A stretch of DNA of 64,000 nt from Corynebacterium oculi (GCF_001412105.1 NZ_LKST01000002.1:248001-312000); one strand, 5' to 3'; counted from the stretch's first letter, positions 27,110-37,083 are shown. Numbers and translations: made by a program. Notes: generated from the sequence alone by a model not told the origin.

Positions 27110-27237
27110 ATCCTCCACTCTCCGCTGACATGTGATGTATAGCGATCAGGCGGCACGGCGCGCAGGCGATTTCCGCACGCGCGCAGCACAACAAACCATG
27201 ATCTCTGGTAACTCTACACCTCCCCACCCCTGGCATC

Positions 27238-27269
27238 AAAAAAGGTGAGTGGGCAAAATCCCACTCACC
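27238..27269 (-). terminator. Terminator after L,D-transpeptidase gene
   Basis: A 10-bp perfect stem, GGTGAGTGGG / CCCACTCACC, with a six-base loop. On the minus strand a run of six T follows, giving a classical intrinsic terminator separating the transpeptidase gene from infA. Confidence 0.9.
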
Positions 27270-27286
27270 TCAGCATTCGTCTTTAT

Positions 27287-28120
27287 CTAGTAGACGTACA
27301 CCATGTCACCGATCTGCAACTGGTCAAAGTACTGCACCGCGTCATCGTGGTTGAGGTGGATGCAGCCGTGCGAGAGCAGGGCGGTATTGCCCTGGTGGAA
27401 CGCGATGCCGTTGTTAGTGAAGTACACCGCGTACGGCATGGGGGCCATATCAAACTCGTAGGAGACCTCATCCTTGACCTTACGGTTCACGTAGAAGGTG
27501 CCGGTGGGCGTGGCGGTCTCCGGGCTGGGGGCACCAGCGGACATTTCCACCGGGCCGTAGGTGACCTGGCCGTTTTCCTGCAACCAGGTACGGTTTCCCT
27601 GCAAGTCAATGCAGGCGCGGGCCTCCGCCGGGCAAGGGGTGGAGCGCAGCTCGGCGGCGCGAGCCTCGGCCTGCTGCTGAGCGGCCGCGCGCTCCGCCTC
27701 GGCGCGGCGAGCGGCCTCGGCCTGCTCGGCCTGTTGCGCCTGCTCGGCTTCCGCGCGGCGCTGTTCCTCGGCACGCGCGGCCTCCTGCGCGGCGGCCTCC
27801 TCGGCCGCCGGGTCCACTGCGGGGGCCTGCTCACCCTGCTCGATCAGGCCGGGGAAGGCGGTCTCCACGGAGTTATCCAGCAGTTGCAGGGCCGGATCGG
27901 CCAGCTCCGGCGGCAGCTGGGCCGCCTGTTCCTGGAGCGCATCACGGATCTCCAGCGCCCTATCACCCCAGTTCAGGGCGGCGGGAGCGGAGTTATTCTC
28001 CGCCGCGGAGGAGATGGAGGGAGAGGCAAGGAGGGCACCCGTCGCGGTGCCAGCGGCAGCGAGGGAGACCGCCCGGCGCCGCGTGGCAGAGGGCTTGGCA
28101 TGGCGGGGCTTATATGACAT
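27287..28120 (-). CDS. L,D-transpeptidase (YkuD family)
   Basis: A 277-residue secreted protein. An N-terminal signal region (RRRAVSLAAAGTATGALLAS, cleavage near SISSAAE) is followed by an alpha-helical, Ala/Glu/Gln-rich linker (residues 110-170, likely coiled coil) and a C-terminal YkuD domain with IAFHQGN and the catalytic Cys/His motif LSHGCIHLNHDDA. These enzymes make 3-3 cross-links in peptidoglycan. The motif has His where most relatives have Arg after the Cys-Ile/Val step. The ATG at 28120 (MSYKPRHAK) is preferred to an upstream one that overlaps map. Confidence 0.88.
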   Translation of the reverse strand: MSYKPRHAKPSATRRRAVSLAAAGTATGALLASPSISSAAENNSAPAALNWGDRALEIRDALQEQAAQLPPELADPALQLLDNSVETAFPGLIEQGEQAPAVDPAAEEAAAQEAARAEEQRRAEAEQAQQAEQAEAARRAEAERAAAQQQAEARAAELRSTPCPAEARACIDLQGNRTWLQENGQVTYGPVEMSAGAPSPETATPTGTFYVNRKVKDEVSYEFDMAPMPYAVYFTNNGIAFHQGNTALLSHGCIHLNHDDAVQYFDQLQIGDMVYVY

Positions 28121-28155
28121 GGCCGCAAGTATAACTGCTTCCATACCATAAAGTC

Positions 28156-28939
28156 TCATCGACGCGGGGTAAGAATCCTCGGCCCGTCCCCCGTGGCCGC
28201 CACCGTGTGTTCCCAGTGCGCGGCCCAGGAGCCGTCCGCGGTGACCACCGTCCAGGCGTCGTCAAGCACCTCGTTGTCCCACGTGCCCAGCGTCAGCATG
28301 GGCTCCACGAACAGCGTGGTACCCTCCTGCACCACCGGCCCCTTGCCGGGGCGCCCCTCGTTGGCCAGGAAGGGGTCCTCGTGCATGGTGCGGCCGATGC
28401 CGTGCCCGCCGTAGCCATCGACAATACCCAGCGGCACACCCCAGCGCTTCTCCGCCTGCCGCGTGGCCACCTCCAGGGCATGCGAGATGTCCGTGAGCCG
28501 CGCCCCCGGCACCACCGCGGCGATCCCCTGCTGCATGACCCACTCGGTGGCTAGATTCAGCGCCTCGGCCTCCGGGGAAAGTTTCCCCACGCCAAAGGAC
28601 CACGCGGAATCCCCCACCCAGCCATCCAGGGTGGCTCCGCAGTCGATGGACACCAGATCACCGGGTTGCAGTATCGCCTCCGCGCTCGGTATCCCGTGCA
28701 CGATCGCCTCGTTCACCGAGGCGCAGATCGAGGCGGGGAAGCCCTGGTACCCCAGGAACGTGGGGTATGCTCCGGCCTCGCGGATCACGGTCTCCGCCAC
28801 CTCGTCCAGCTCCAGAGTGCTCACGCCCGGCTTGGCGGCCTCGCGCACAGCGCCTTGCCCACGATCTCCCCTGCGGCCTGCATGGCGTCCAATTCCCCGG
28901 GGTCTTGCCCGGGATCTTCTTACGCGCCCTAAAACCCAT
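28156..28939 (-). pseudogene. map: Methionine aminopeptidase, frameshifted near N terminus
   Basis: The natural start ATG 28939 reads [15 protein letters not shown], then the frame is lost in a G run near 28890; the expected continuation ([16 protein letters not shown]) is one base out of frame. A second shift near 28850 returns to the frame that runs [15 protein letters not shown]... to the stop. The catalytic core is complete: the metal ligands lie in [39 protein letters not shown] and [12 protein letters not shown] at 28848 could give a 230-residue protein lacking only about 30 N-terminal residues. Actinobacteria usually carry a second map, so loss may be tolerated. Sequencing error in homopolymers is a serious alternative. 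Confidence 0.75.
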
Positions 28940-29019
28940 CTTTTTACCCTCCTTGTTGCTTTCCACTATCGACGCCGCCGGGGCCTCACCCGCACCCACG
29001 CCGACTGCGGGCATGGGAA

Positions 29020-29062
29020 AGCCCCCGGCGGAAATACCTTGCTGAGGGTTTCCACGGGGGCT
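29020..29062 (-). terminator. Probable terminator after adk
   Basis: The outer stem AGCCCCCG / CGGGGGCT, with GGAAA/TTTCC pairing inside, lies between the adk stop and map. On the minus strand TTTCCC follows. It would end the secY-adk transcript. Confidence 0.6.
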
Positions 29063-29097
29063 CTATCACGGTCATCCCTCTCCGAGGGAAGAGCGGA

Positions 29098-29649
29098 CTA
29101 CTTGCGCTCGTCCAGGGCGGCCAGGGCCCGGGCGTTGATCTCCTCGACCTCACCCTCGGCGTCGATGCTGATGATCTCCTGCCCGTAATGCTCGATGAGT
29201 GGGGCCGTCTCATCGCGGTACACCTTGAGGCGGGTGCGGATCGTCTCCTCGTTATCGTCCGCGCGGCCGCGGGCGAGCATGCGCTCCACCACCACGTCCT
29301 CGGAGATGCGGAAGTTCAGCACGCCATCCAGTTTGAGGCCCTTGCGTTCCAGCAGAGCGGTCAGGATCTCCGCCTGCTCCACGGTGCGGGGGAAGCCGTC
29401 AAGCAGGAAGCCCTCGGCGGTATCGGCCTCGTCAAGGCGCGATTCCACCATGCGCGCGGTGACGTCGGTGGGCACGAGCTTACCGGCGTCGATGTATTCC
29501 TTCGCCTCGATGCCCAGCGGGGTCCCCTCGCCGATGTTCGCGCGGAAGAGATCGCCGGTGGAGATGTGGGGCACGCCCAACTTCTCCGAGAGCAAAACGG
29601 CCTGGGTGCCCTTGCCAGCACCGGGGGGTCCAAGAAGTACGAGTCTCAT
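29098..29649 (-). CDS. adk: Adenylate kinase
   Basis: A 183-residue short-form adenylate kinase, ATP + AMP to 2 ADP. The P-loop is [12 protein letters not shown] and the AMP-binding motif [22 protein letters not shown] and [16 protein letters not shown] are also present. The LID is the short type without zinc cysteines, typical of actinobacteria. Its start overlaps the secY stop by four bases, indicating translational coupling. Confidence 0.97.
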   Translation of the reverse strand: MRLVLLGPPGAGKGTQAVLLSEKLGVPHISTGDLFRANIGEGTPLGIEAKEYIDAGKLVPTDVTARMVESRLDEADTAEGFLLDGFPRTVEQAEILTALLERKGLKLDGVLNFRISEDVVVERMLARGRADDNEETIRTRLKVYRDETAPLIEHYGQEIISIDAEGEVEEINARALAALDERK

Positions 29650-30971
29650 TTGAGCAACCCTTCGTAGTTACTTTGCAGAAGCTGGCTTTCAATTTGCTTC
29701 ACGGTGGTCAGCGCCACGGACACCAGAATCAACACGGCGGTACCGCCAAAGGCACCCATCGCCGCGCCGCCCTGCTGGCCGATGCCGAAGTCCAGCGCGA
29801 TATTCGGCAGGACCGCGATGACGCCGAGGTACAGCGCGCCCACGAACAGCAGGCGATTCATCACGTAGGCCAGGTACTCCGCCGTGGGACGCCCGGGCCG
29901 GATGCCCGGAATGAAGCCACCGTACTTCTTCATGTTATCCGCCTGCTCGTTCGGATCGTACTGCACCGAAACGTAGAAGTAGGAGAAGAAGATAATCAGC
30001 ACGAAGTACAGCAGAATGTACTGCCAGGAGGAGGGGGTTTGCAGCACGGAGATCACGTTGCGCTGCCACCAGTTATCCGGCTGCTCCAGGCTGCCGGAAT
30101 ACACGATCTGGGTAATCAGCACCGGCATGTAGATCAGCGAGGAGGCAAAGATCACGGGGATCACGCCCGCCTGGTTCACCTTCAGCGGCAGGTACGTGGA
30201 GGAACCGCCGTACTGACGGCGCCCCACCATGCGCTTGGCGTACTGCACCGGAATTCGGCGCTGGCCCTGCTCCACAAACACCACGCCCACCACGAGGATG
30301 ACCACGGCCGCCACCACCACGGCGAACATCAGCCCGCCGGAGTTCTGGAGCACCCCGAGGCCGTCGGTGGGCAGGCGGGTGGCGATGCCCGCGAAGATGA
30401 GCAGGGACATGCCGTTGCCCACACCCTTCTCCGTCATTAGCTCGCCCATCCACATCACCAGCACCGCGCCGGAGGTCATGGTGATGACCAGCACCACCAG
30501 ATCCCACACCGTGCGGTCGGGCACCAGCACCTCGACGCCCGCGCCCAGGAGCTGCTGGCGATCCGCCAGGGCCACGATGCCCGCGGACTGCAAGAGCGCC
30601 AGCGCCACCGTGAGGTAGCGGGTGTACTGGGTCATCTTGGCCTGGCCGGACTGTCCCTCCTTTTTCAACTGCTCAAAGTGCGGGATCACCACGGTCAGTA
30701 GCTGCACGATGATCGAGGCCGTGATGTAGGGCATGATGCCGATGGCAAAGACGGAAAGCTGCAAAAGCGCGCCGCCGGAGAAGAGATTAATCAGCGAATA
30801 CACGCTGCCCTGCTCCTGAGTCAGATCACGCAAGCGATCGCTGATCTGGGCGTAATCCACTCCCGGGGAGGGAATCTGCGCACCGATGCGGTACAGAATG
30901 ATCATCGCGATGGTGAAGAGAATCTTCCGGCGAAGATCAACATCCTTAAAAGCCTGGATAACGGCGGACAC
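29646..30971 (-). CDS. secY: Preprotein translocase channel SecY
   Basis: A 441-residue SecY with ten transmembrane helices. Recognisable segments are [16 protein letters not shown] (helix 1), the plug-region [20 protein letters not shown], the cytoplasmic [11 protein letters not shown] loop and the C-terminal [14 protein letters not shown]. It forms the Sec channel with SecE and SecG. Genes for export (secY) and adk are coupled, as in other actinobacteria. About 300 bp without a gene separates it from rplO, so it has its own promoter here. Confidence 0.97.
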   Translation of the reverse strand: MSAVIQAFKDVDLRRKILFTIAMIILYRIGAQIPSPGVDYAQISDRLRDLTQEQGSVYSLINLFSGGALLQLSVFAIGIMPYITASIIVQLLTVVIPHFEQLKKEGQSGQAKMTQYTRYLTVALALLQSAGIVALADRQQLLGAGVEVLVPDRTVWDLVVLVITMTSGAVLVMWMGELMTEKGVGNGMSLLIFAGIATRLPTDGLGVLQNSGGLMFAVVVAAVVILVVGVVFVEQGQRRIPVQYAKRMVGRRQYGGSSTYLPLKVNQAGVIPVIFASSLIYMPVLITQIVYSGSLEQPDNWWQRNVISVLQTPSSWQYILLYFVLIIFFSYFYVSVQYDPNEQADNMKKYGGFIPGIRPGRPTAEYLAYVMNRLLFVGALYLGVIAVLPNIALDFGIGQQGGAAMGAFGGTAVLILVSVALTTVKQIESQLLQSNYEGLLK

Positions 30972-31217
30972 TTATCCTCCTGGCTCCACGCGCACCCGTT
31001 GTCTTGAGACATCCCAGCACGGCAGAGTGTTCTATTCGTTCCAGCCCCTACGCCCCGCATACACGCAACTAGGGGCGCCGGACACAATTGACTCCACTAC
31101 CTTACCAGCCACCCGAACTTTTCCCACCCCAGGGTGAGCACCGCCTTAGTTCTGCGGTTTCCGCGCCGCTCAGCCGCCGTACGCCCTGAGGCATGGGGCG
31201 TCGCCAAGCAAACAGAA
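30972..31217. other. Non-coding leader between rplO and secY
   Basis: I see no gene. The interval holds the rplO terminator at its right end and should contain the secY-adk promoter. A minus-strand TAAGGTAGT near 31095 could be the -10 region, but no matching -35 is obvious. Confidence 0.35.
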
Positions 31218-31253
31218 ACCCCCGCCCTCCCGCGATACGGGGAGAACGGGGGC
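31218..31253 (-). terminator. Terminator after rplO
   Basis: The outer arms CCCCCG / CGGGGG and the inner CTCCC / GGGAG form a strong stem. On the minus strand it is followed by GTTTCTGTTTG, a broken T-run. It ends the rpsH-rplO transcript. Confidence 0.75.
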
Positions 31254-31272
31254 TGCCGTGAGATAAGGAAGG

Positions 31273-31722
31273 CTACTTGGTAGCGGTCACGGAACCGCCA
31301 GCGGCCTCGATCTTCTCCACGGCGGACTTGGAGAACTTCTCGGCGGTGACGTTCAGCCTGACGCTGAGGTCGCCCGTGCCCAGAACCTTCACCGGCTGCT
31401 TGGGGCGCACCAGGCCCTTGGCCACGATGTCCGCCACGGTGACGTCTCCGCCCTCCGGGAAGGCCTTGTTCAGGTCGCCCACGTTGACCACCTGGTAGTA
31501 GACCTTGTTCGGGTTCTTGAAGCCCTTGAGCTTCGGCAGGCGCATGTGGATCGGCATCTGCCCACCCTCGAATGCGGCCGAAACCTGCTTGCGGGCCTTC
31601 GTACCCTTGGTACCGCGGCCAGCGGTCTTACCCTTGGAGGCCTCACCGCGGCCCACGCGGGTCTTGGGCTTGTTTGCACCCTTGGACGGGCGCAGATCGT
31701 GGAGCTTAATGATATCGCTCAT
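31273..31722 (-). CDS. rplO: 50S ribosomal protein L15
   Basis: A 149-residue L15: [22 protein letters not shown], the Gly/Lys-rich loop ([16 protein letters not shown]) and the globular C-terminal half ([18 protein letters not shown]). It is the last gene of the rpsH-rplF-rplR-rpsE-rpmD-rplO run, 7 bases after rpmD, and is followed by a terminator. Confidence 0.96.
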   Translation of the reverse strand: MSDIIKLHDLRPSKGANKPKTRVGRGEASKGKTAGRGTKGTKARKQVSAAFEGGQMPIHMRLPKLKGFKNPNKVYYQVVNVGDLNKAFPEGGDVTVADIVAKGLVRPKQPVKVLGTGDLSVRLNVTAEKFSKSAVEKIEAAGGSVTATK

Positions 31723-31729
31723 GTGTTAT

Positions 31730-31915
31730 CTACTCCCCTGCCACTTCTTCGACAACGACCAGGTGGCGCACCATGTTGATCTGGCCGCGCACGGCAGCGT
31801 TGTCCTTCTTAATGACGCTGTGGCGGATGCGCTTGAGGCCCAGGGCCTCAAGGTTGGCCTTCTGCTTCGGGTTCGTTCCCACGGTACCGCGAATCTGCGT
31901 GATCTTCAGTGCCAT
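31730..31915 (-). CDS. rpmD: 50S ribosomal protein L30
   Basis: A 61-residue L30, [19 protein letters not shown]... [15 protein letters not shown], with the family's compact ferredoxin-like fold. It lies 2 bases after the rpsE stop and immediately before rplO. Confidence 0.95.
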   Translation of the reverse strand: MALKITQIRGTVGTNPKQKANLEALGLKRIRHSVIKKDNAAVRGQINMVRHLVVVEEVAGE

Positions 31916-31917
31916 GC

Positions 31918-32544
31918 TTAGGCCTCCTGTCCAGCGCGGGCGCGCAGCATGCGAGCCGGGGCGACCTCTTCGATGGTCTTGCCGCGGCGGGCTGCAACCT
32001 CTTCCGGGCGAACGAGCTCCTTGAGCCCGTCCACCGTGGCGTGCACAACGTTGATGGCGTTATCGGAGCCCAGGGACTTCGAGAGGATGTCCTGCACGCC
32101 GGCGCACTCCAGCACGGGGCGGGCGGCGCCACCGGCGATCACACCGGTACCGGGGGCGGCGGGCTTGAGCATCACGCGGCCGGCGGCGGCCTCGCCGATC
32201 ACCGGGTGTGTGATGGTGCCGGCCACCATGGGCACGCGGAAGAAGTTCTTGCGAGCCTCCTCGGCGCCCTTCTGGATGGCGGCGGGAACTTCCTTGGCCT
32301 TGCCGTAGCCCACGCCAACCATGCCCTGACCGTCGCCCACGATCACCAGGGCGGTGAAGCTGAAGCGACGGCCGCCCTTGACCACCTTGGACACGCGGTT
32401 GATGGTCACAACGCGCTCGATGTACTTATCGCGCTCGTCGTTGTTGCCGCGGCGATCGTTGTTGCGCCCGCCGCGACGCTCGTTGTTGTTCTTCTTGTTC
32501 TCGTCGGCGGAGCGTCCGCCGTCACGCCGTTCACGTCCCGGCAT
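31918..32544 (-). CDS. rpsE: 30S ribosomal protein S5
   Basis: A 208-residue S5. After an Arg/Asn-rich N-terminal extension (residues 1-40, [20 protein letters not shown]), the double-stranded RNA-binding part reads [20 protein letters not shown] and [16 protein letters not shown]. The C-terminal domain contains [18 protein letters not shown]. The extension is characteristic of high-GC Gram-positives. It is co-transcribed with rplR (40 bases upstream). Confidence 0.96.
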   Translation of the reverse strand: MPGRERRDGGRSADENKKNNNERRGGRNNDRRGNNDERDKYIERVVTINRVSKVVKGGRRFSFTALVIVGDGQGMVGVGYGKAKEVPAAIQKGAEEARKNFFRVPMVAGTITHPVIGEAAAGRVMLKPAAPGTGVIAGGAARPVLECAGVQDILSKSLGSDNAINVVHATVDGLKELVRPEEVAARRGKTIEEVAPARMLRARAGQEA

Positions 32545-32584
32545 TACGCGATCCTTCCGTTGATGTTCTGCGAGGTGGCGATCA

Positions 32585-32992
32585 TTAGAACTTCAAACCA
32601 CCTTCACGGGCTGCATCGGCCAGCGCCGCAACGCGGCCGTGGTACTTGTAACCGGCGCGGTCGAACACGACCTTCTCGATGCCGGCTTCCTTGGCGCGCT
32701 GGGCGATCAGCTCGCCCACCTTGGCGGCCTTGACCTTCTTCTCGCCCTCCATCGCCCGGAGTTCCGGCTCAATGGTGGAGGCGGAGACGAGGGTGTGGCC
32801 GATGGTGTCGTCGATCACCTGCGCGTGCATGTGGCGCGAAGAGCGATGCACCACCAGGCGCGGGGCCTCGGGGGTACCACTGAGGTTCTTGCGAACGCGG
32901 AAGTGACGGCGGGCACGGGCAGCGCGACGGCGCGAGGAAATATCCTTGCCCACCGGCGTGCGCTTCTTGTTCTGCTCTGCGTTGTTGCTCAT
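32585..32992 (-). CDS. rplR: 50S ribosomal protein L18
   Basis: A 135-residue 5S rRNA-binding protein: [38 protein letters not shown] and [20 protein letters not shown]. It lies 2 bases after rplF. Confidence 0.96.
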   Translation of the reverse strand: MSNNAEQNKKRTPVGKDISSRRRAARARRHFRVRKNLSGTPEAPRLVVHRSSRHMHAQVIDDTIGHTLVSASTIEPELRAMEGEKKVKAAKVGELIAQRAKEAGIEKVVFDRAGYKYHGRVAALADAAREGGLKF

Positions 32993-32994
32993 GC

Positions 32995-33531
32995 TTACTT
33001 ACCCGTCTTTCCGACCTTGCGGCGGATCTGCTCACCCTCGTAGCGGATGCCCTTACCCTTGTAAGGATCGTCCTTCCGCAGACGACGGATGTTCGCGGCG
33101 ATCTGCCCAACCTGCTGCTTGTCGATACCGGCGATGGAGAACTTCGTGTTGCCGTCCACGGCAAAGGTGATTCCCTCGGGAGCCTCGATGAGGATCGGGT
33201 GGGAATAACCCAGGGAGAACTCCAGGTTCTTGCCCTTGGCCTGGACGCGGTAGCCCACGCCGAAGATTTCCATCTTGATGGTGTAACCCTCGGTGACGCC
33301 GACCACGCAGTTATTAATCAGCGACCGGGAGAGGCCGTGCAGGGCACGGTTCTTGCGCTGATCGTCCGGGCGGGACACCACAATCTGGTTGTCCTCCACG
33401 GCCACGGAGATGGGGGCCGGAACGTCCAGGGACAGGGTGCCCTTGGGCCCCTTGACCTCTACGTGCTGGCCGTCGATCTTCGTGTCCACGCCGGACGGAA
33501 TGGCGATGGGAGCCTTACCAACTCGCGACAT
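32995..33531 (-). CDS. rplF: 50S ribosomal protein L6
   Basis: A 178-residue L6 with two related RNA-binding domains: [20 protein letters not shown] at the start, the hinge around [20 protein letters not shown], and the conserved C-terminal region [18 protein letters not shown] and [13 protein letters not shown]. It sits between rpsH and rplR. Confidence 0.96.
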   Translation of the reverse strand: MSRVGKAPIAIPSGVDTKIDGQHVEVKGPKGTLSLDVPAPISVAVEDNQIVVSRPDDQRKNRALHGLSRSLINNCVVGVTEGYTIKMEIFGVGYRVQAKGKNLEFSLGYSHPILIEAPEGITFAVDGNTKFSIAGIDKQQVGQIAANIRRLRKDDPYKGKGIRYEGEQIRRKVGKTGK

Positions 33532-33549
33532 TGCTTATCACTTCTCCCT

Positions 33550-33948
33550 TTACCAGACGTAGGCGAGGACTTCTCCGCCTACGCCCTTCTCGCTCGCCTG
33601 GCGATCGGTCAGCAGACCCTGGGAGGTGGAGATGATGGCCACACCCAGGCCGCCAAGGACCGTCGGCAGTTCGGTGGACTTTGCGTACACGCGCAGACCC
33701 GGCTTGGACACGCGGCGCAGACCAGAGATGGAGCGCTCGCGCTGGGGGCCGTACTTCAGTTCGAGGGACAGGGTCTTGCAAACCTTGGCATCCTCGACGG
33801 TGTAGTTCGCGATGTAGCCCTCCTGCTTGAGGATCTCGGCGATATTCACCTTGATCTTCGAGGACGGCATGGACACGACGTCGTGGTGCGCATGGTTAGC
33901 GTTGCGCACGCGCGACAGCATGTCCGCGATAGGATCAGTCATGGTCAT
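33550..33948 (-). CDS. rpsH: 30S ribosomal protein S8
   Basis: A 132-residue S8, [20 protein letters not shown] to GGEVLAYVW, with the invariant [12 protein letters not shown]. The start at 33948 matches the family; a longer upstream frame is not conserved. It is the first gene of the second spc segment and is separated from rplE by a 3-kb accessory island. The roughly 290-bp region upstream should hold its promoter. Confidence 0.95.
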   Translation of the reverse strand: MTMTDPIADMLSRVRNANHAHHDVVSMPSSKIKVNIAEILKQEGYIANYTVEDAKVCKTLSLELKYGPQRERSISGLRRVSKPGLRVYAKSTELPTVLGGLGVAIISTSQGLLTDRQASEKGVGGEVLAYVW

Positions 33949-34240
33949 AAAGCGACCTCTAGCCTTTCTCGCCGCGGTTCCCGGTGCCCACCGATCCAGC
34001 GTTCTCCGCGTTGTTCTCGGGCCACTTGCGCTCTCCCCCACTCAGTAATGGGGGCTACTCGCTGCCTCTTTCCACACGGTCCGCATACTCGGCGGGGGGC
34101 CTACGGCAAAGTAGGTGTTCATGTTCAATTAATGGAAAAACCGCGCGCCACACCATGCGGCAACGGTGCGCAGAAGTCCAGCGATTCACTGTACTCACCT
34201 TTAGCACATACACAAAATCCCCCGGCTAAGGTGGACGGCC

Positions 34241-34990
34241 ATGAGCAGACTCAGCCCCCGGGTATCCGCGCTGCACCTTCACCGGGCAGCAGACGGCACC
34301 CTCAGCGCCTCCCGCCGCGCGGCCCCCACGCTCAGCGAGGAGCCCCTGGAGATTCGGCTTATCGACGGCCCCCGCTACCACTTCCCCCGCACCCCCGGCC
34401 ACGACGTCGAACTCGCGCACGGCCTGCTCTACGCCGAAGGCCACCTCAGCCGAGCCGAGGATCTTAGCGAGACCCGCTACTGCGCCGGGGCGGAGGGCGA
34501 GGATCACTGCAACACCTATAACGTCCTGGATCTCCGGGTGCGCGCCCAACCACACCCCCGCCCGACCCCCGCCACCGGGAACGCTCGGCTGAACCCCGCC
34601 GAGGCTCAGCATCTGCTAGAGGCTACCCCTCCGGCACAGCCCGAGGGACTCCGCCGCGCCTCGGCGCTGTGGCCTGGCGCTTCCCCGCGTCCCTCGATCA
34701 CGCGCGAGGACCTCACCGCCCGCAACAGCGTGGACAAGGTGGTGGGCTCGCTGCTCCTGCACAATCCGGCCACCGCGTTGCCCGCCGAGGGCGCGTTTCT
34801 CCTGCTCAATTCTCGCCCTACCCCAGAACTCCTGCGCCGTGCGCACCGCGCGGGATTTCGCGGGGTCTCCTCCCCGCTGCGCCCCACCGAGCGGGCCGTG
34901 GGTTACGCCCGCGCCCACGGGCTCGTCGCCCTGTACGCGGGACGCACGGGGGTGCTTTACAGCGGGGAGTTAGACCCCGCCGGGGCATGA
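34241..34990 (+). CDS. Divergent FdhD-like protein without catalytic CxxC
   Basis: A 249-residue protein with the FdhD backbone: EEPLEIRLIDG and ELAHGLLYAEGHL in the N-terminal part, NTYNVLDLRV, then ITREDLTARNSVDKVVGSLLL, and VSSPLRPTERAVGYARAHGL near the end. FdhD transfers sulfur to formate dehydrogenase and is needed for its activity. The catalytic Cys-x-x-Cys loop, expected between NTYNVLDL and the ARNSVDK segment, is absent: residues 118-150 contain no cysteine. No formate dehydrogenase gene is present nearby, though fdhD-fdhF genes sit here in related species. It is probably a degenerate or repurposed relic. Confidence 0.7.
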   Translation: MSRLSPRVSALHLHRAADGTLSASRRAAPTLSEEPLEIRLIDGPRYHFPRTPGHDVELAHGLLYAEGHLSRAEDLSETRYCAGAEGEDHCNTYNVLDLRVRAQPHPRPTPATGNARLNPAEAQHLLEATPPAQPEGLRRASALWPGASPRPSITREDLTARNSVDKVVGSLLLHNPATALPAEGAFLLLNSRPTPELLRRAHRAGFRGVSSPLRPTERAVGYARAHGLVALYAGRTGVLYSGELDPAGA

Positions 34991-34994
34991 AAAA

Positions 34995-35018
34995 CGGGCC
35001 TGGGATCTCCCAGGCCCG
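34995..35018. terminator. Bidirectional terminator between FdhD-like and lipase genes
   Basis: A perfect 10-bp stem, CGGGCCTGGG / CCCAGGCCCG, with an ATCT loop between two convergent genes. GAAAAA on the left gives the T-run for the minus-strand lipase gene. Confidence 0.8.
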
Positions 35019-35035
35019 CACTTGCGCTCGCCGCG

Positions 35036-36373
35036 TTAGTTCAGAATGCTCTGATTACCGGCGGGAATGCTGCCGCAGGTGCTCGGGGCGGGCTTGCCCT
35101 CGAAGCGATCGCGCATCCACTGGGAGGCGTTGACAAACCACGCGGCGCCCCCGGCCACGTGCGCCACCGGGTGCTCCTCGTACTGCACGGGCACACCGGC
35201 CGCGCAATACTTGTTGGCCAGGGCGCGGGAATCCTCGGCCACCATCACGCCATCGCCGGCCTGGCCCAGGCCCCGCTGCACATCCACCGTGCCGATCACT
35301 TCGCCCACGGTGCCCTGCGAATAGTAGAAGGGAATCGTGGGATCGGGGGCCACACCCATGTTCACCTTGCGGATAATCTCCGCCAGCTCCGGAATGGCCG
35401 CGGGATCGCGGTACTCCGGCTTCACCAGGGATTCCCAGGTCAGGCCCGGCGCGGTTCCCACCACCTCGGTGATGGAGGCCTTCTCCACGCGGCTGAGCAT
35501 GAGGTTGCCAAAGTCATTGAAGTACTTGGCCAGATCCACCCCGTAGGCCCGGCCCAGGCCCACCACGGCCATGAGCTGAATGGGCGCCCAGTACGCGGAG
35601 CCGCTGACGTAGCTGATGTTGTTGATCGGATTCACCAGCACGCCGCCGGTGGCGGCGCCCACCAGGTTGTCATTGATGTCCGGGGCGTAGGACGGGGCCA
35701 GTTGCGCCGCCCAGTTCGTGGCGATCGAGCCGCCCGAGTAGCCCATCAGGCCCACCGGGGAATCCTGGCTCAGGCCGGTATCCGGCACGGCCAGGGCCGC
35801 GCGAATGCCGTCCAGGGTGGTGGTGCCGTACTCCGGCCCGGCGATGAAGTGAGCGTTCTGCCCCTCAATATCGGTGAACGCGATGCTGTAGCCACGGGTG
35901 AGGAACCCCACGACCTCGGCCGTTTCCACGCTGGAGGAGGCGAGGGTGCCCAGGGCCACGTCTCCGGCGATGGCGCGGGAGGGAGAGTGCTCCGGGTCCA
36001 GCGAATCATAGATGGAATGAACGGAGATGAGCTTGCCGTTGCTCGGCACCGAGGGGGCCACCACGGAGGTGATGCCGTGGGTCTTGTTGCCCTGCGCGTC
36101 CGTGGTCACAAAGCGGATCTGCGTGACGTCCAGCGGCAGCGGCAGGCCAAAGGCGTGGTACAGCAGGTGGCGCACGCCCAGCACCTCGCCGGGGTTGCGG
36201 CCGGAGAGATCCTCATGGTTCTCGAAGAAGCTGCGGTCACTTTGGCGCACCGAGGACCCGCCGAAGGGAGCGCCGGGGTGCGGCCCCTCCACGGAGGGCA
36301 GGGCGACGGCGGGAGCGGCGGGCAGCGCCACCGTGATGGCGGTCAGGAGCGCGAGCAGGCGAGTTCTCTTCAC
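35036..36373 (-). CDS. Secreted lipase (LIP family alpha/beta hydrolase)
   Basis: About 445 residues from GTG 36373 (VKRTRLLALLTAITVALPAA, a clear signal peptide); an ATG at 36403 would add ten residues before it. The nucleophile elbow is VGLMGYSGGSIATNWAAQ. The catalytic His is probably in EEHPVAHVAGG near the C terminus and the acid in the GDGVMVAEDS region. The overall pattern (GLTRGYSIAFTDIEGQ-like segment, GTTTLDGIRAAL) fits the secretory lipase family common in corynebacteria. It is exported and likely releases fatty acids from host or environmental lipids. It lies in the first island within the ribosomal run. Confidence 0.85.
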   Translation of the reverse strand: MKRTRLLALLTAITVALPAAPAVALPSVEGPHPGAPFGGSSVRQSDRSFFENHEDLSGRNPGEVLGVRHLLYHAFGLPLPLDVTQIRFVTTDAQGNKTHGITSVVAPSVPSNGKLISVHSIYDSLDPEHSPSRAIAGDVALGTLASSSVETAEVVGFLTRGYSIAFTDIEGQNAHFIAGPEYGTTTLDGIRAALAVPDTGLSQDSPVGLMGYSGGSIATNWAAQLAPSYAPDINDNLVGAATGGVLVNPINNISYVSGSAYWAPIQLMAVVGLGRAYGVDLAKYFNDFGNLMLSRVEKASITEVVGTAPGLTWESLVKPEYRDPAAIPELAEIIRKVNMGVAPDPTIPFYYSQGTVGEVIGTVDVQRGLGQAGDGVMVAEDSRALANKYCAAGVPVQYEEHPVAHVAGGAAWFVNASQWMRDRFEGKPAPSTCGSIPAGNQSILN

Positions 36374-36558
36374 GTATTCTCTTCCAATCTTCTCCACCGC
36401 CAATCAGGTTCATCCCGCCTCATTGACCAGACGAAATACAGGTGGAGCATAGCCAAAAAGTATTTTCGCAAGGATCATAACAAAACTTGTGTCACTCGTG
36501 TGATTTGGCGAGAAATGCACTACTCTTGGCAATACCTTTTCATTTCAAGGAGGCTCCC

Positions 36559-37023
36559 ATGACGCAACCCATCCTGCCCAAATCCGAGGCCGCCGCGCTC
36601 ATCACCGCCCAGCGCATCCGCACCGGTGAGACCTGGGCGGAACTCGCGGCGCTGATCGACGCCCCCGTGGTCTGGACCACCGCGGCGCTCCTTGGCCAGC
36701 ACCCCATGACCGAGGAACAGGCCCGCACCATCACCGAACACCTGGGGTTCGAGGGGGAGGAGCGCGATCGCGTGGTGGAGTCCCTGCGCCTCCAGCCCCT
36801 TCGCGGCAGCGCCCCCGAGGTGCAGCGCGATCCCACCATCTACCGCCTGCACGAGGCGCTCTCCGTGTACGGCCCTGCGCTCAAGGAATTGATCCACGAG
36901 GAGTTTGGCGATGGCATCATGAGCGCCATCAATTTCAAGGTGGACTTCACCCGCCGCCCCGACCCCGAGGGCGACCGCGTGGTGATCACCCTCGACGGCA
37001 AGTTCCTGGACTACCGCTGGTAG
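36559..37023 (+). CDS. cynS: Cyanate hydratase (cyanase)
   Basis: A 154-residue cyanase that converts cyanate and bicarbonate to ammonia and CO2. The N-terminal helical domain (SEAAALITAQRIRTGETWAEL) is followed by the catalytic domain with Arg and Glu in TIYRLHEALSVYGP and Ser in GIMSAINFKVD, the three active-site residues of the family. A strong AAGGAGG ribosome-binding site precedes the ATG. No cyanate transporter or carbonic anhydrase gene is adjacent. It lies alone on the plus strand between lipase and rplE. Confidence 0.93.
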   Translation: MTQPILPKSEAAALITAQRIRTGETWAELAALIDAPVVWTTAALLGQHPMTEEQARTITEHLGFEGEERDRVVESLRLQPLRGSAPEVQRDPTIYRLHEALSVYGPALKELIHEEFGDGIMSAINFKVDFTRRPDPEGDRVVITLDGKFLDYRW

Positions 37024-37037
37024 TCCCCTATACAACA

Positions 37038-37066
37038 AAGAACCCCGGCCCAATGCCGGGGTTCTT
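37038..37066. terminator. Bidirectional terminator between cynS and rplE
   Basis: A 12-bp perfect stem, AAGAACCCCGGC / GCCGGGGTTCTT, with a five-base loop between convergent genes. It has A/T flanks suitable for termination in both directions. Confidence 0.88.
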
Positions 37067-37083
37067 CACGCCTTGAGGCTAAT

